A stretch of 64,000 nucleotides of DNA, from contig NZ_JBNDJK010000001.1 in assembly GCF_050434925.1 (NCBI RefSeq), positions 6,882,001-6,946,000 of the forward strand, written 5' to 3'. The notes under the pieces were generated by a model. It saw only the letters and a list, made by a program, of their open reading frames with translations, ran no database searches and was not told the DNA's origin. Source of the stretch: Inquilinus ginsengisoli_B. GTDB taxonomy: Bacteria; Pseudomonadota; Alphaproteobacteria; DSM-16000; Inquilinaceae. Below, piece by piece: positions 1 through 9,132 of the stretch. Numbering within the stretch: position 1 is the first letter of the stretch; the number at the start of each line of letters is the position of its first letter. A program made the translations under genes and the position numbers.

Positions 1-2
1 CC

Positions 3-2330
3 TCGGGCTATTTCGGCGGCCGGCCGGCCGTGGTCGTGGCCGTGTTCCAGCAGCCGGGATCGAACGCGCTGGCGCTGCAGGAGGCCGTCCAGAACAAGAT
101 GGAGGAGCTGAAGCAGCGCTTCCCCAAGGGCATCGAATACGGCATCCGCTACGACACCACGCGCTTCGTCTCGGCGGCGATGGAAGACGTGCTGAAGACG
201 CTGCTCGAAGCGCTGGCGCTGGTCGTGCTGGTGGTCTTCATCTTCCTGCAGAACTGGCGCACCACCCTGATTCCCGTCATCGCCATCCCGGTGTCGTTGA
301 TCGCGACGCTGGTGGTCATGGAGGGGATGGGCTTTTCACTAAATATGCTGAGTCTGCTCGGCATGGTGCTCGCGATCGGCCTGGTGGTCGATGACGCCAT
401 CGTCGTGGTCGAGAACGTCGAGCGGCAGCTGGAGGCCGGGCTGCCGCCCCTTGCGGCGACGCGCAAGGCGATGACCGAGGTGACCGGGCCGATCATCGCC
501 ACCACCGCGGTGCTGATGGCGGTGTTCATCCCGGTCGCCTTCATCCCCGGCGTGTCCGGCCGCCTGTACAACCAGTTCGCGCTGACCGTCGCCATCTCGG
601 TCGGCCTGTCGGCCTTCAACTCGCTGACGCTGAGCCCGGCCCTGAGCGCCGCGTTCCTGCGGCACCGGGCCAACACCCCCTTCATCCTGTTCCGCTGGTT
701 CAACTCCGGCTTCAATGCGCTGTCGCACGGCTATGCCGCCCTGGTGCGCTTCCTGATCCGGATCCGCTGGCTGGTCATGATCCTGTTCGTGGCCGGGCTG
801 GGCCTGACCTATTGGGTGTCGTCGCGCCTGCCATCGACCTTCCTGCCGGTCGAGGACCAGGGCTATTTCTTCGTCGTCATCCAGCTGCCCGACGGCGCAT
901 CGCTGGAGCGCACCGAGGCGGTGGCGAAGAAGACCCGCGCCATCCTGGAAGCGACGCCGGGGATCGAGACGGTCGGCGAGATCGTCGGCCTGAACTTCCT
1001 GACCAGCGCCGCCCAGTCGAACTCCGCAGCCCAGTTCGCCATCCTGAAGCCCTGGTCCGAGCGCGGCCCGGACCAGAGCGCGTCGGCCCTGGCCCAGAAG
1101 GTGGGCGCGGAGCTGATGCAGATCCCCGAAGCCTTCGCCCTGGCCTTCGACCCGCCGTCGATCCCGGGCATCAGCACCACCGGCGGCTTCGAATTCCAGA
1201 TCGAGGATCTGTCGGGCCAGGGCGCCGGGGCCTTGAACGCGGCGACCCAGGCGGTTCTGGCCGAGGCGCGGAAGCAGCCGGAGCTTGATCCGCACCAGCT
1301 GTTCAGCAGCTTCAGCACCACGACCCCGCAATACAATTACGACCTGGACCGCAACAAGGCGAAGATGCTGGGGCTGACCTTGCCCGACGTGTTCAACACG
1401 CTGCAGATCTATCTGGGGTCGCTCTACGTCAACGACTTCAACCTGTACGGCCGCACCTTCCGCGTCACCATCCAGGCGGACAAGGACGCCCGCGGATCGG
1501 CGACTGACATCTCCCGGCTGTATGTCCGAAACTCGGCGGGCGGCATGGTGCCGTTGAGCACGCTGGGCGACCTGAAGCCGATCGCCGGCCCGGACACGGT
1601 GCCGCACTACAACAACTACACCTCGGCCAAGATCAACGGCGCCCCCGCTGCCGGCTTCAGCTCTGGCCAGGCGATCGCGGCGATGGAGCGGGCGGCCGCG
1701 ACGGCGCTGCCCCGCGACTTCACCTATGAATGGACCGGCATCACCTTCCAGGAACTGCAGGCGGGATCGGTGGCGGCCCTGGTGTTCGGCCTCGCCATCG
1801 TCTTCGTGTTCCTGATCCTGGCGGCGCAGTACGAAAGCTGGTCGATGCCGTTCATGGTGCTGCTGGCGGTGCCGCTGGCCCTGTTCGGGGCGTTCGCGGC
1901 GCTGTGGGCCCGGCAGATGCAGATCGACGTCTATTCGCAGATCGGCCTGGTCATGCTGATCGGCCTGGCGGCCAAGAACGCCATCCTGATCGTGGAGTTC
2001 GCCAAGCGCCTGCGCGAGGAGGGCCACAGCATCGTCGAGGCGGCGGCGGAAGCCGGGCGGCTGCGTCTCCGGCCCATCCTGATGACGGCCTTCGCCTTCA
2101 TCCTGGGCGTGGTGCCGCTGATGATCGCCACCGGCGCCGGTGCCTCCAGCCGCCAGTCGATCGGCACCACCGTGTTCGGCGGCATGCTGGCCGCCACCAT
2201 CCTGACCCTGATCTTCGTGCCCGTGTTCTATGCCGTGATCGAGTCCTTCCGTGAGCGCCGCGGCGGCACGGACAGCCCCCACGCCACCGACGGCCATCGG
2301 CTCGAGCCGAAGGCCGGCCCGGCCGAATAG
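3..2330 (+). CDS. RND (HAE1-type) multidrug efflux permease, 5' end outside window
   Basis: This is the inner-membrane proton/drug antiporter subunit of an AcrB/MexB-type tripartite efflux pump. The reading frame is open from base 3, before any plausible start, and the first residues (GRPAVVVAVFQQPGSNAL) match the porter domain well inside family members. The gene is therefore truncated by the window edge and about 770 of roughly 1,050 residues are present. The TM4 proton-relay motif GLVVDDAIVVVENVER and the TM10 motif GLAAKNAILIVEFAK, with its conserved Lys, are both visible. Two blocks of hydrophobic helices flank the second periplasmic loop. The fusion protein gene follows 16 bp downstream. 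Substrates cannot be predicted. Confidence 0.95.
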   Translation, partial: SGYFGGRPAVVVAVFQQPGSNALALQEAVQNKMEELKQRFPKGIEYGIRYDTTRFVSAAMEDVLKTLLEALALVVLVVFIFLQNWRTTLIPVIAIPVSLIATLVVMEGMGFSLNMLSLLGMVLAIGLVVDDAIVVVENVERQLEAGLPPLAATRKAMTEVTGPIIATTAVLMAVFIPVAFIPGVSGRLYNQFALTVAISVGLSAFNSLTLSPALSAAFLRHRANTPFILFRWFNSGFNALSHGYAALVRFLIRIRWLVMILFVAGLGLTYWVSSRLPSTFLPVEDQGYFFVVIQLPDGASLERTEAVAKKTRAILEATPGIETVGEIVGLNFLTSAAQSNSAAQFAILKPWSERGPDQSASALAQKVGAELMQIPEAFALAFDPPSIPGISTTGGFEFQIEDLSGQGAGALNAATQAVLAEARKQPELDPHQLFSSFSTTTPQYNYDLDRNKAKMLGLTLPDVFNTLQIYLGSLYVNDFNLYGRTFRVTIQADKDARGSATDISRLYVRNSAGGMVPLSTLGDLKPIAGPDTVPHYNNYTSAKINGAPAAGFSSGQAIAAMERAAATALPRDFTYEWTGITFQELQAGSVAALVFGLAIVFVFLILAAQYESWSMPFMVLLAVPLALFGAFAALWARQMQIDVYSQIGLVMLIGLAAKNAILIVEFAKRLREEGHSIVEAAAEAGRLRLRPILMTAFAFILGVVPLMIATGAGASSRQSIGTTVFGGMLAATILTLIFVPVFYAVIESFRERRGGTDSPHATDGHRLEPKAGPAE

Positions 2331-2346
2331 AGTGGAGAATCGCGCC

Positions 2347-3531
2347 ATGCGCGTCCGTACCGTCGTCCTGGGATCGATCGTCGTGGCCGCCGCCGTCGTC
2401 GCCGGCCTGTACCAGACCGGCCGCCTGCCCCCGGCCCTGCTGGCGCTGGGCGGCGACACGGCGCATGCCGAAGCCGCGCCCGCCGCCGGGCCTCCCCCCG
2501 CCATGCCGGTGCCGGTGGCCGCGGTGCTGAAGCGGTCGCTGCCGATCTATCTCGACTATTCGGCGCGCACCGAATCGATCGCCGCCATCAGCCTGCAGGC
2601 CAAGGTGTCCGGCTATATCCAGGCGCAGCCGGCGACCGACGGCACCGACGTCAAGCCGGGCGACCTGCTGTACAAGATCGACCAGCGCGACTTCCAGGCC
2701 GCGCTGGACCAGGCCAACGCCCAGCTGCAGCGCGATCAGGCCAATATCGACTATCTGCGCTCGAACTACGACCGCGGCAGCGAGCTGAGCAAGAACGGCT
2801 GGCTGAACAAGGACACCTTCGACCAGCGCGAGAGCAATCTGAAGCAGGCCCAGGCCACCCTGGCCAGCGACCAGGCGGCGCAGCGCCAGGCCGAGCTGAA
2901 CCTGGGCTACACCGAGATCCGGGCGCCCTTCGCAGGGCGGCTCGGCCGCAACCAGGCGCCGGTGGGAACTCTGATCAGCGTCGGCGGCGGTGCCCTCAAC
3001 ACCCTGGTGCAGCTCGACCCGATCTACGTCACCTTCAACCCCAGCGAGACCGAGCTGGGCAAGATCCGAGCCGCGCAGGCCGCGGGGAAGGTCATGATCG
3101 ACGTGCTGCTGCCGGGCGAGACCGAAGCGAAGCACCGCGGCGAGCTGACCTTCCTGGACAACGCCGTCGACAACCAGACCGGGACGATCCTGGCGCGCGC
3201 CACCGTCGGCAACGGTGATTTCGGCCTGCTGCCCGGCCAATATGTCCGCGTGCGCGTCCATCTGAAGCCGCAGCCGGACGCCCTGATGGTGCCGCAGGTG
3301 GCGGTCGCCGCCAGCCAGTTCGGGCGCTACGTCTATGTCGTCAGCAAAGACAACAAAGCGGAGCAGCGCCTGGTGACCCTGGGCCCGACGGACGGCCCGC
3401 TGGTCGCCATCGAGAAGGGGCTGACCGAAGGCGACCGCGTCATCACCGGCAACACCCAGAAGATCTTCTACCCCGGCATGCCGGTGCAGCCGCTGCCGGA
3501 ACAGCAGCAGCAGGCCAAGGCCGGGTCGTAA
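2347..3531 (+). CDS. RND efflux membrane fusion protein (AcrA/MexA family)
   Basis: This is the periplasmic adaptor linking the RND permease to an outer-membrane channel. The 394-residue protein has an N-terminal hydrophobic anchor (about residues 5-22), a Pro/Ala linker, a lipoyl half-motif, a Gln/Ala-rich alpha-hairpin (about residues 110-180), then the second lipoyl half and the beta-barrel domain. An in-frame ATG further upstream would sit inside the permease gene. The ATG at 2347, just after a GGAGA sequence, is the natural start. The order permease then adaptor is the reverse of acrAB, and no outer-membrane factor gene follows, so the pump probably borrows a TolC/OprM-like channel or has one encoded before the window. 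Confidence 0.93.
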   Translation: MRVRTVVLGSIVVAAAVVAGLYQTGRLPPALLALGGDTAHAEAAPAAGPPPAMPVPVAAVLKRSLPIYLDYSARTESIAAISLQAKVSGYIQAQPATDGTDVKPGDLLYKIDQRDFQAALDQANAQLQRDQANIDYLRSNYDRGSELSKNGWLNKDTFDQRESNLKQAQATLASDQAAQRQAELNLGYTEIRAPFAGRLGRNQAPVGTLISVGGGALNTLVQLDPIYVTFNPSETELGKIRAAQAAGKVMIDVLLPGETEAKHRGELTFLDNAVDNQTGTILARATVGNGDFGLLPGQYVRVRVHLKPQPDALMVPQVAVAASQFGRYVYVVSKDNKAEQRLVTLGPTDGPLVAIEKGLTEGDRVITGNTQKIFYPGMPVQPLPEQQQQAKAGS

Positions 3532-3544
3532 TCTCCGGATGTAG

Positions 3545-3572
3545 GCTGGGTTCGCCGAGGGGCGAACCCAGC
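3545..3572. terminator. 12-bp perfect stem-loop after the efflux operon
   Basis: GCTGGGTTCGCC and its exact complement flank a GAGG loop 13 bp after the fusion-protein stop codon. There is no clear T-run after it, so it is either a Rho-independent-like terminator or part of a dispersed palindromic repeat; similar hairpins are common between genes in proteobacteria. Confidence 0.6.
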
Positions 3573-3590
3573 ATTTCCGATATCCCTCTT

Positions 3591-3680
3591 TGTCATTGCC
3601 GGGCTTGACCCGGCAATCCAGGGGCCACCGAGAGCTGCTCTGAAAGCCCCTGGATCCTCGGGTCAAGCCCGAGGATGACA
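3591..3680. repeat. REP-like palindromic repeat, copy 1
   Basis: This 90-bp element begins TGTCATTGCCGGGCTTGACC and ends with the inverse (ending GAGGATGACA). Two imperfect hairpins face each other around a short centre, next to the pair CAGGGGCC/GCCCCTG. A second copy of the same design lies at 63920-63997. Such elements sit between convergent or tandem genes in many alphaproteobacteria and may act as mRNA stabilisers or terminators. Confidence 0.75.
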
Positions 3681-3729
3681 GGATTGGTGGGTCGGTAACG
3701 GAACCCAACCTCCGCGAGCCCGACTCCCC

Positions 3730-5226
3730 TCACCCGTCCAGCCGCCGCATCAACTCCCGTGTCGCCGGATACAGGTCTTTGAAGACGCCGAATTGCCGCC
3801 GGTACACCTCGGCGTGGAACGGGTCGGGCGTGATCTCCGACGCGGTCGGGTTCCACGTCCGGATATCGCCCGGCTGGACGTCGCCGACCGCCAGCGCAGC
3901 CAGGAAGGCGTCGCCGTAGCTGGCGCCGAAGGTCTTCTGCCGCAGGATCTGCGGATGGCCGGAGATGTCCGAGGTCGCCTGCGACCACACCCGGTTCTTG
4001 GTGCCGCCGCCGACCGAATACACGGCGCGCGGCACCTGCCCCGCCTCGCGATAGGTCTCGACGATATGCGCGGTGCCGCAGGCGATGCCTTCGAACACCG
4101 CCCGGCAGATGTCGCCGCGGGTGTGGGTCAGGTTCAGGCCGAACAGCACGCCCTTGGCCTGCGGGTCGTGGATCGGCGTGCGTTCGCCTGAGAAATACGG
4201 CAGCAGCACCAGCCCGCGCGCGCCGGGCGGCGACTGCTCCGCCTCCGCCACCAGCGCCGGGATCGCCGTGGCGGGATCGAGCTCGCGCGCGAACTGGTCG
4301 CGGAACCAGTGGCTGAGCGTGCCGCTGGTGGCGAGGCCCGCCAGCGCCGCATGCTGGCCCGGCACCAGCCAGGGCGCCCACCATAGCCGCGGGTCGCGGA
4401 CGCGGGTGTCACCGAGCAGGATGGTGAAGATGGTGGAGCCGTACATCACCATCATGTCGCCGTCGTCGAGCACGCCGACACTGACCGCCTCCGCCGCCGC
4501 GTCGATGGTGCCGGCGATCACCGGCGTGCCCTCGGCCAGCCCGGTTTCCGCCGCAGCCTGCCGAGTGACGGTGCCGACGATGTCGGTGCTCCAGGCCAGG
4601 TCCGGCATCTGCCCGAGATCGACGATGCCGGGCGCCAGCGCATCGCTCCAGGCCAGCTCATCGGCCAGGTAGAACGGGCTGGAGTTCGCCGCCGTGTAGT
4701 GGTCGATGACGAAGCGCCTGGTCAGCTTGTGCACCAGGTACGAGGTCGAAGTCAGGATCCTGGCGGTGCGGGCGAAGATCTCCGGCCGGTTTCGCTTCAG
4801 CCAGAGGATCTTGGGGCCGACCGACTGCGAGGTCAGGGCGTTGCCGCAGCGCTCCAGCAGCACATCCTCGCCGATCTGCGCCGTCAGGTCCGCGATCTCC
4901 TGATGGGCGCGGGTGTCGACGCCGTACAGCACGGCGTTCATCAGCGGCTCGCCCGCCGCATCGACCGGCAGCATGCACGGCCCGATGGCGCTGAGGCCGA
5001 CCGCCCGGATCGACGCGGCCGGCACGCCGCTGTCGGCCAAGAGCTTGCGGCAGAGGAAGGTGACGTCGTCCCACCAATCCTCTTTCGGCCGGTGCTCGGC
5101 CCAGCCGGGCTGCGGCACGATCAGCTTGTGCGGCTTGGCGGCCATGGCGGCGATCCGGCCGTCCGCCGCCACCAGCACGCCCTTGGATTCAAAGGTCCCG
5201 ATGTCGATGCCGAGGTAATGGGTCAT
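3730..5226 (-). CDS. FGGY-family carbohydrate kinase
   Basis: This 498-residue cytoplasmic kinase should phosphorylate a sugar or polyol with ATP. The N-terminal phosphate motif GIDIGTFESKG (residues 6-16) and the C-terminal adenosine motif SVGGGTKNRVW are clear. Asp242 in AGTIDAAAEA fits the catalytic base of the FGGY family. Length is typical (about 500). The start overlaps the stop of the M42 gene (ATGA), so it is the last gene of a three-gene operon with the BtpA-like and M42 genes, divergent from a sugar importer. It is closer to the xylulokinase group than to glycerol kinase, but the substrate is not deducible from sequence alone. Confidence 0.9.
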   Translation of the reverse strand: MTHYLGIDIGTFESKGVLVAADGRIAAMAAKPHKLIVPQPGWAEHRPKEDWWDDVTFLCRKLLADSGVPAASIRAVGLSAIGPCMLPVDAAGEPLMNAVLYGVDTRAHQEIADLTAQIGEDVLLERCGNALTSQSVGPKILWLKRNRPEIFARTARILTSTSYLVHKLTRRFVIDHYTAANSSPFYLADELAWSDALAPGIVDLGQMPDLAWSTDIVGTVTRQAAAETGLAEGTPVIAGTIDAAAEAVSVGVLDDGDMMVMYGSTIFTILLGDTRVRDPRLWWAPWLVPGQHAALAGLATSGTLSHWFRDQFARELDPATAIPALVAEAEQSPPGARGLVLLPYFSGERTPIHDPQAKGVLFGLNLTHTRGDICRAVFEGIACGTAHIVETYREAGQVPRAVYSVGGGTKNRVWSQATSDISGHPQILRQKTFGASYGDAFLAALAVGDVQPGDIRTWNPTASEITPDPFHAEVYRRQFGVFKDLYPATRELMRRLDG

Positions 5227-6359
5227 GTCTCGTACCGGTCGCGGTCCAGGCTGAAGCTTTCGTCGATGCGGCCGAGGCCGGCGGCCAGCAGGCGCGCCAG
5301 CCCGGCCAGGTCGGACAGGTCGCAGATCTCGAGCGAGGAATGGGTGCCGCGGGCCGGGTAGCCGAGATCGATCGAGGCCACGCCGGCATTGACCAGCTGC
5401 ACGTAGGACGAGTCGGTCAGCAGCCCGACATGGGCGCTCTTCTGCAGCGGGATGCCCTCGCCGCGCGCCGTCTCGCCGAACAGGGCGACCAGCGCCGGAT
5501 GCGGGATGGTGCCGTTCAGGGTGCCGCGGCCGTGGAAGCTGTACAGGCTCATCGCCGGTCCGCCGCCGAGCCGGACGTCGCCGCGCTGCGCCATGTCCGG
5601 TGTGTCGGTGGCCAGGATGATGTCGAGCTGGATGGCGATGTCCGGCGCCAGCACCTGCGCCGCCGTCACCGCGCCGCGCAGGTTGAACTCCTCCTGCACC
5701 GAGAACACCAGATGCACCGTTGGCCGGCGCGGTGCCGCCAGCAGCGCCCGGGCGACCTCGATGATCACGGCGCAGCCGGCCCGGTCGTCCACCGCGGTGC
5801 CGGCGATGCAGTCGCCGGCCAGTTCGACCACCTTCGGCGCATAGACCACCGGCGTGCCGATGTCGATGCCGGCGGCCAGCACGGCGGCGACGCTGTCGAA
5901 GCCGGCGTCGATGTAGATCTCCGGATAGGGCAGGACCCGGTACTTCTCTTCCTGCGAGGTGGCGTGGTGGCTCTTGTTGGCGATCACCCCCGGCACGTCG
6001 CGGCCGGCGCCGACGCAGAACACCACCGCCTGCGAGGCCAGCGCCTTCTCCGGCACTCCGCCCAGCCGCTCCACCCGCACCAGCCCGCCCGGCTCGATCT
6101 TGCGGACGATCAGACCGAGCTGGTCCATATGCGCGAACAGCATCACGCTGGGCCCCGCGACCGTGCCGTCGATCGTCGCGATCAGATTCCCGAGCCGGTC
6201 GGAGCGCGAGGGGATGCCGAGGCCGGACAGGAGCCCGGCGAGATGCCGCCGCACCCGTCCCTCATGGCCACTGAGGCCGGGGATCAGCATCAGCTCCGCC
6301 ACCAGCCCGCGCAGGCGCTGCTTGACCGGGTCGGTGCCCGGCAGGTCGTCCGTCGCCAT
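5223..6359 (-). CDS. M42-family zinc hydrolase (SgcX/aminopeptidase-like)
   Basis: This is a 378-residue dinuclear-metal hydrolase of peptidase family M42. All expected metal and catalytic residues are visible: His77 and Asp79 (FAHMDQ), Asp191 (GTAVDDRAG), Glu223-Glu224 (SVQEEF), Asp252 and His340 (GTHSSLE). Family members are aminopeptidases or were annotated as endoglucanases; E. coli SgcX in the sgc sugar locus is a relative. The frame stays open further upstream into the preceding gene, but ATG 6359, 5 bp after that gene's stop, is the sensible start. In this operon with a sugar kinase and an SgcQ-like protein, a role in deacylating or trimming a sugar conjugate is more likely than general peptide digestion (inference). 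Confidence 0.87.
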   Translation of the reverse strand: MATDDLPGTDPVKQRLRGLVAELMLIPGLSGHEGRVRRHLAGLLSGLGIPSRSDRLGNLIATIDGTVAGPSVMLFAHMDQLGLIVRKIEPGGLVRVERLGGVPEKALASQAVVFCVGAGRDVPGVIANKSHHATSQEEKYRVLPYPEIYIDAGFDSVAAVLAAGIDIGTPVVYAPKVVELAGDCIAGTAVDDRAGCAVIIEVARALLAAPRRPTVHLVFSVQEEFNLRGAVTAAQVLAPDIAIQLDIILATDTPDMAQRGDVRLGGGPAMSLYSFHGRGTLNGTIPHPALVALFGETARGEGIPLQKSAHVGLLTDSSYVQLVNAGVASIDLGYPARGTHSSLEICDLSDLAGLARLLAAGLGRIDESFSLDRDRYET

Positions 6360-6364
6360 CGCCG

Positions 6365-7183
6365 TCAACCCTTCCGCGCCGCCCGGGCCAGGCGCATGAA
6401 CTCCGCCGCTCGGTCGGGATCGACCGCGTTCCAGGTGTGGCCGTCGACCTTCAGCGACGAACCGACGATGCAGCCGTCCGCGACCCGCAGCACGTCGGCG
6501 ACCGTGTCGTGCTTGACCCCGGTGTTGGCCAGGACCGGAGTGTGCGGCAGCACCCGCTTGACCGCCTCGAGATCCGACATCGCCGCCGCCTCGCCGGTGA
6601 TGGTGCCGGAGACCAGGATGGCGTCGGGGATGCTGGAGAACACCGCGCTGCGCGCCCGGTCGGCCAGGTCGCGCCGGTCCAGCGACCAGGCGAATTCGGC
6701 CGAGATGTTGTACAGCATCGCCAGGTCGCCGCGGCCGAGCCGGTTGCGATAGCGCATCGCCTCTCCCGCATCGGGATTCCACGGCCCCATATCCGAGGCA
6801 TAGGTGCCGGTCATGATCTCACGGATGAAGGCGGCGCCGGTGGCGGCGGCGAGCGCGACCGAACTGGTCGGATCCCACAGCACATTGACGCCGAACGGCA
6901 CCGTGATCTCCGACCACAGCCGGCCGATCAGATAGGCCATGGTCGCGGTCGAGGCCGTGTCGACCTTGAACTCATAGGGCCGGTCGTTCTCGTTGCCGAA
7001 CATCACGGCGTCGAAGCCGGCCGCCTGCAGCGCCTGCAGGTCCCGCCGCGCGCCGTCGAGCAGCCCGTCCAGCCCGGCCGCCGAGTCGTAGAGCGGCGCG
7101 CCCGGCAGGGCCCCGAAATGCACCATCGCGATCACCGGCTTGGTGTCGCCGAACACCCGCTGGAAATTGCCCACGCCCACCAT
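6365..7183 (-). CDS. BtpA/SgcQ-family TIM-barrel protein
   Basis: This 272-residue protein matches the BtpA family, which includes E. coli SgcQ and cyanobacterial BtpA (a photosystem I biogenesis factor). The family signature near the N-terminus, IAMVHFGALPGAPLY, is present, followed by alternating strand-helix units typical of a TIM barrel. In non-photosynthetic bacteria the family occurs in sugar operons and is thought to be an aldolase- or isomerase-like enzyme. The chosen ATG at 7183 follows a GGGAAGGA ribosome site; an in-frame upstream start would run through the operator region. It is the first gene of the BtpA-M42-FGGY operon. Confidence 0.87.
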   Translation of the reverse strand: MVGVGNFQRVFGDTKPVIAMVHFGALPGAPLYDSAAGLDGLLDGARRDLQALQAAGFDAVMFGNENDRPYEFKVDTASTATMAYLIGRLWSEITVPFGVNVLWDPTSSVALAAATGAAFIREIMTGTYASDMGPWNPDAGEAMRYRNRLGRGDLAMLYNISAEFAWSLDRRDLADRARSAVFSSIPDAILVSGTITGEAAAMSDLEAVKRVLPHTPVLANTGVKHDTVADVLRVADGCIVGSSLKVDGHTWNAVDPDRAAEFMRLARAARKG

Positions 7184-7306
7184 CCGCGTCCTTCCCTGCT
7201 TTGGCCCTGCTTCGGGGCCGGTGCGGCTCCCGGCCGCTCCCTTGCACCCTTTTCGTCGCCGCATCATACTCAGGATCGTCTTCGGCACCCGCCGAAATCG
7301 CAATGT

Positions 7307-7332
7307 TGGCAACGTTGCCATGAAACGTTTCA
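7307..7332. promoter_or_regulatory. Tandem LacI-type operators between divergent sugar operons
   Basis: Two perfect palindromes abut. TGGCAACGTTGCCA lies at 7307-7320 and TGAAACGTTTCA at 7321-7332, and both have the central CG typical of LacI/GalR-family operators. They lie in the 243-bp gap between the BtpA-like gene (minus strand) and the binding-protein gene (plus strand), well placed to repress both promoters. No LacI-family gene is in the window. Confidence 0.75.
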
Positions 7333-7426
7333 CGACCCTGGGGTCGGAACGATCGGGCGATGCGGCCGTTGCGGTTCCGGACCGGTCGAGGGCCGCAACA
7401 ACGAAAAGACCACAGGGAGACTCACG

Positions 7427-9088
7427 GTGAAGCTACGGGATTACGACCGCCTCATCGCGGCACAGGCCAGCCGGCGCACGGTTCTGAAGGGCGCGGCCGG
7501 GCTCGGCGCCGCCCTGGGCACCACCGGCCTGTTCGGCCCCCTCTCCTCGACCGCGCTGGCGCAGGGCGATCTGCGCGCCCAGATCCTGCAGATCCCGGGG
7601 GTCGGCAAGGGGTCGCCGACCGACGCCGACTGGCAGAAGGTCGGCGAGCTGTGTCTCGGCCCGACCAAAGCCGCGGTCAAGGAAGGCGAGTTCAAGGGCA
7701 TCAAGCTCAGCTTCATGGGGCTGAACAACCAGAACCTGCACAACCTGCTGTTCCGCGGCTTCCTGAAGCCGTGGGAGGCCTATACCGGCGCCGAGATCAC
7801 CTGGATCGACCTGGCCCAGGCCGACTACAACCCGCGGCTGCAGCAGGCCATCGCCACCGGTACGGTCGATTTCGACATCGTCGAGATGGGTGCCCCGTTC
7901 GAGGGCGACGTCTGCGGCAAGGGCCTGGCCTCGGAGATGCCGGACTGGGTCAAAGCCCAGATCGAGATGGACGATTATGTCGGCTACCTGAAGGCGCCGG
8001 TCGGCACCTGGGAAGGCAAGACCTACCGCATCTCGATCGATGGCGACTGCCATACCTTCAACTACCGCACCGACGTGTTCTCCGACGCCGACCTGGCCAA
8101 GGCCTGGAAGGATGGCGGCGGCCAGGGCGACTGGGGCGTGCCGAAGACCTGGCAGCAGGTGCAGGCGGCGACCAAGTTCCTGAAGGGCAAGAAGGTCGCC
8201 GGCCAGGACGCCTACGGCTATCTCGACGCGCCCAAGGCCTGGGGCGGCTTCGGCTTCTACTTCCTCGGCAGCCGCGCCTCGGCCTATGCCAAGCATCCGG
8301 ACGACAAGGCCTGGCTGTTCGACGTCGACACCATGAAGCCGCGGATCAACAACCCGGCCTGGGTGCGCGCCATCCAGGACGTGATCGACGCCCTGCCGTC
8401 GGAGCCGGCGGACCAGCTGAACGCCGACCCCAACACCACCGCCTTCCAGCAGTTCCTGGCCGGGACCGGGTCGATGGTGTCGTGGTGGGGCGATGTCGGG
8501 TCGAACGCCAAGACCAGCGATTCCTCGGTCATCGGCGACACCTGCGGCTTCAGCATCCTGCCGGGGTCGGACGACGTCTACAACGCCAAGTCCAGCGCCT
8601 GGGACAAGCTGCCGGGCGGCCCGAACTATGCGCCGAACATGGCCTATCTGGGCTGGGGCGTCTATGTCATGGCCCGGGTCGACAGCGATCCGCAGAAGCA
8701 CAAGGCGGCCTGGAGCGCCGCGGCCCATCTCGGCGGCAAGGACCTGTCGCTGTGGACCTCGGCCTACCCGTCCGGCTTCCAGCCCTACCGGAACAGCCAT
8801 TTCAACATCCCGGAATGGGTCGCCGCCGGCTATGACGAGGCCTTCATCAAATCCTACCTGAGCGCCAATTCGGACTCCTACAACCACCCGAATGCAGCGA
8901 TCGAGCCGCGCATCCCCGGCATCTTCCAGTACTACAGCGTGGCCGAGGACGAGCTGGCCAAGGTCTTCGCCGGCCAGGGCACCGCCCAGTCCGGCGCCGA
9001 CGCCATCGCCGCCGCCTGGGAGAAGATCACCGACCAGATCGGCCGGGAAAAGCAGATCGCCCTGTACAAGGCATCGCTCGGGTTGTGA
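7427..9088 (+). CDS. Sugar ABC transporter substrate-binding protein (family 1), Tat signal
   Basis: This periplasmic binding protein of a CUT1-type sugar importer has 553 residues, longer than the usual 420. The N-terminus carries a twin-arginine signal (ASRRTVLKG, then a hydrophobic Ala/Gly stretch ending near ALAQ), so it is probably exported folded. A GTG start at 7427 follows a GGGAGA ribosome site. The frame extends far upstream without stops, but that part is antisense to the BtpA-like gene and cannot be native. Two permease genes follow after a repeat-filled spacer. Longer members of this family often carry oligosaccharides or polyols; the ligand is unknown. Confidence 0.9.
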   Translation: MKLRDYDRLIAAQASRRTVLKGAAGLGAALGTTGLFGPLSSTALAQGDLRAQILQIPGVGKGSPTDADWQKVGELCLGPTKAAVKEGEFKGIKLSFMGLNNQNLHNLLFRGFLKPWEAYTGAEITWIDLAQADYNPRLQQAIATGTVDFDIVEMGAPFEGDVCGKGLASEMPDWVKAQIEMDDYVGYLKAPVGTWEGKTYRISIDGDCHTFNYRTDVFSDADLAKAWKDGGGQGDWGVPKTWQQVQAATKFLKGKKVAGQDAYGYLDAPKAWGGFGFYFLGSRASAYAKHPDDKAWLFDVDTMKPRINNPAWVRAIQDVIDALPSEPADQLNADPNTTAFQQFLAGTGSMVSWWGDVGSNAKTSDSSVIGDTCGFSILPGSDDVYNAKSSAWDKLPGGPNYAPNMAYLGWGVYVMARVDSDPQKHKAAWSAAAHLGGKDLSLWTSAYPSGFQPYRNSHFNIPEWVAAGYDEAFIKSYLSANSDSYNHPNAAIEPRIPGIFQYYSVAEDELAKVFAGQGTAQSGADAIAAAWEKITDQIGREKQIALYKASLGL

Positions 9089-9132
9089 GAGCCGGGATCA
9101 TCGGGATAGTGCCCGGACCGCTTCCTTCCTTG

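Noticed and set aside
339..2504. A 721-codon open frame antisense to the RND permease
   Set aside because: The opposite strand encodes an unmistakable RND protein; this frame is a composition artefact.
3591..3680. Insertion sequence remnant or attachment site
   Set aside because: There is no transposase, target duplication or tRNA nearby; the palindromic structure and second copy fit a REP-like element.
5223..6359. Annotating the M42 protein as an endoglucanase
   Set aside because: The M42 metal ligands are complete and no glycoside hydrolase motif is seen; the endoglucanase label in this family is historical.
6437..7426. A long N-terminal extension of the sugar-binding protein at 7427
   Set aside because: The extension runs antisense through the BtpA-like gene and the operator. 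The GTG at 7427 gives a normal Tat signal and ribosome site.
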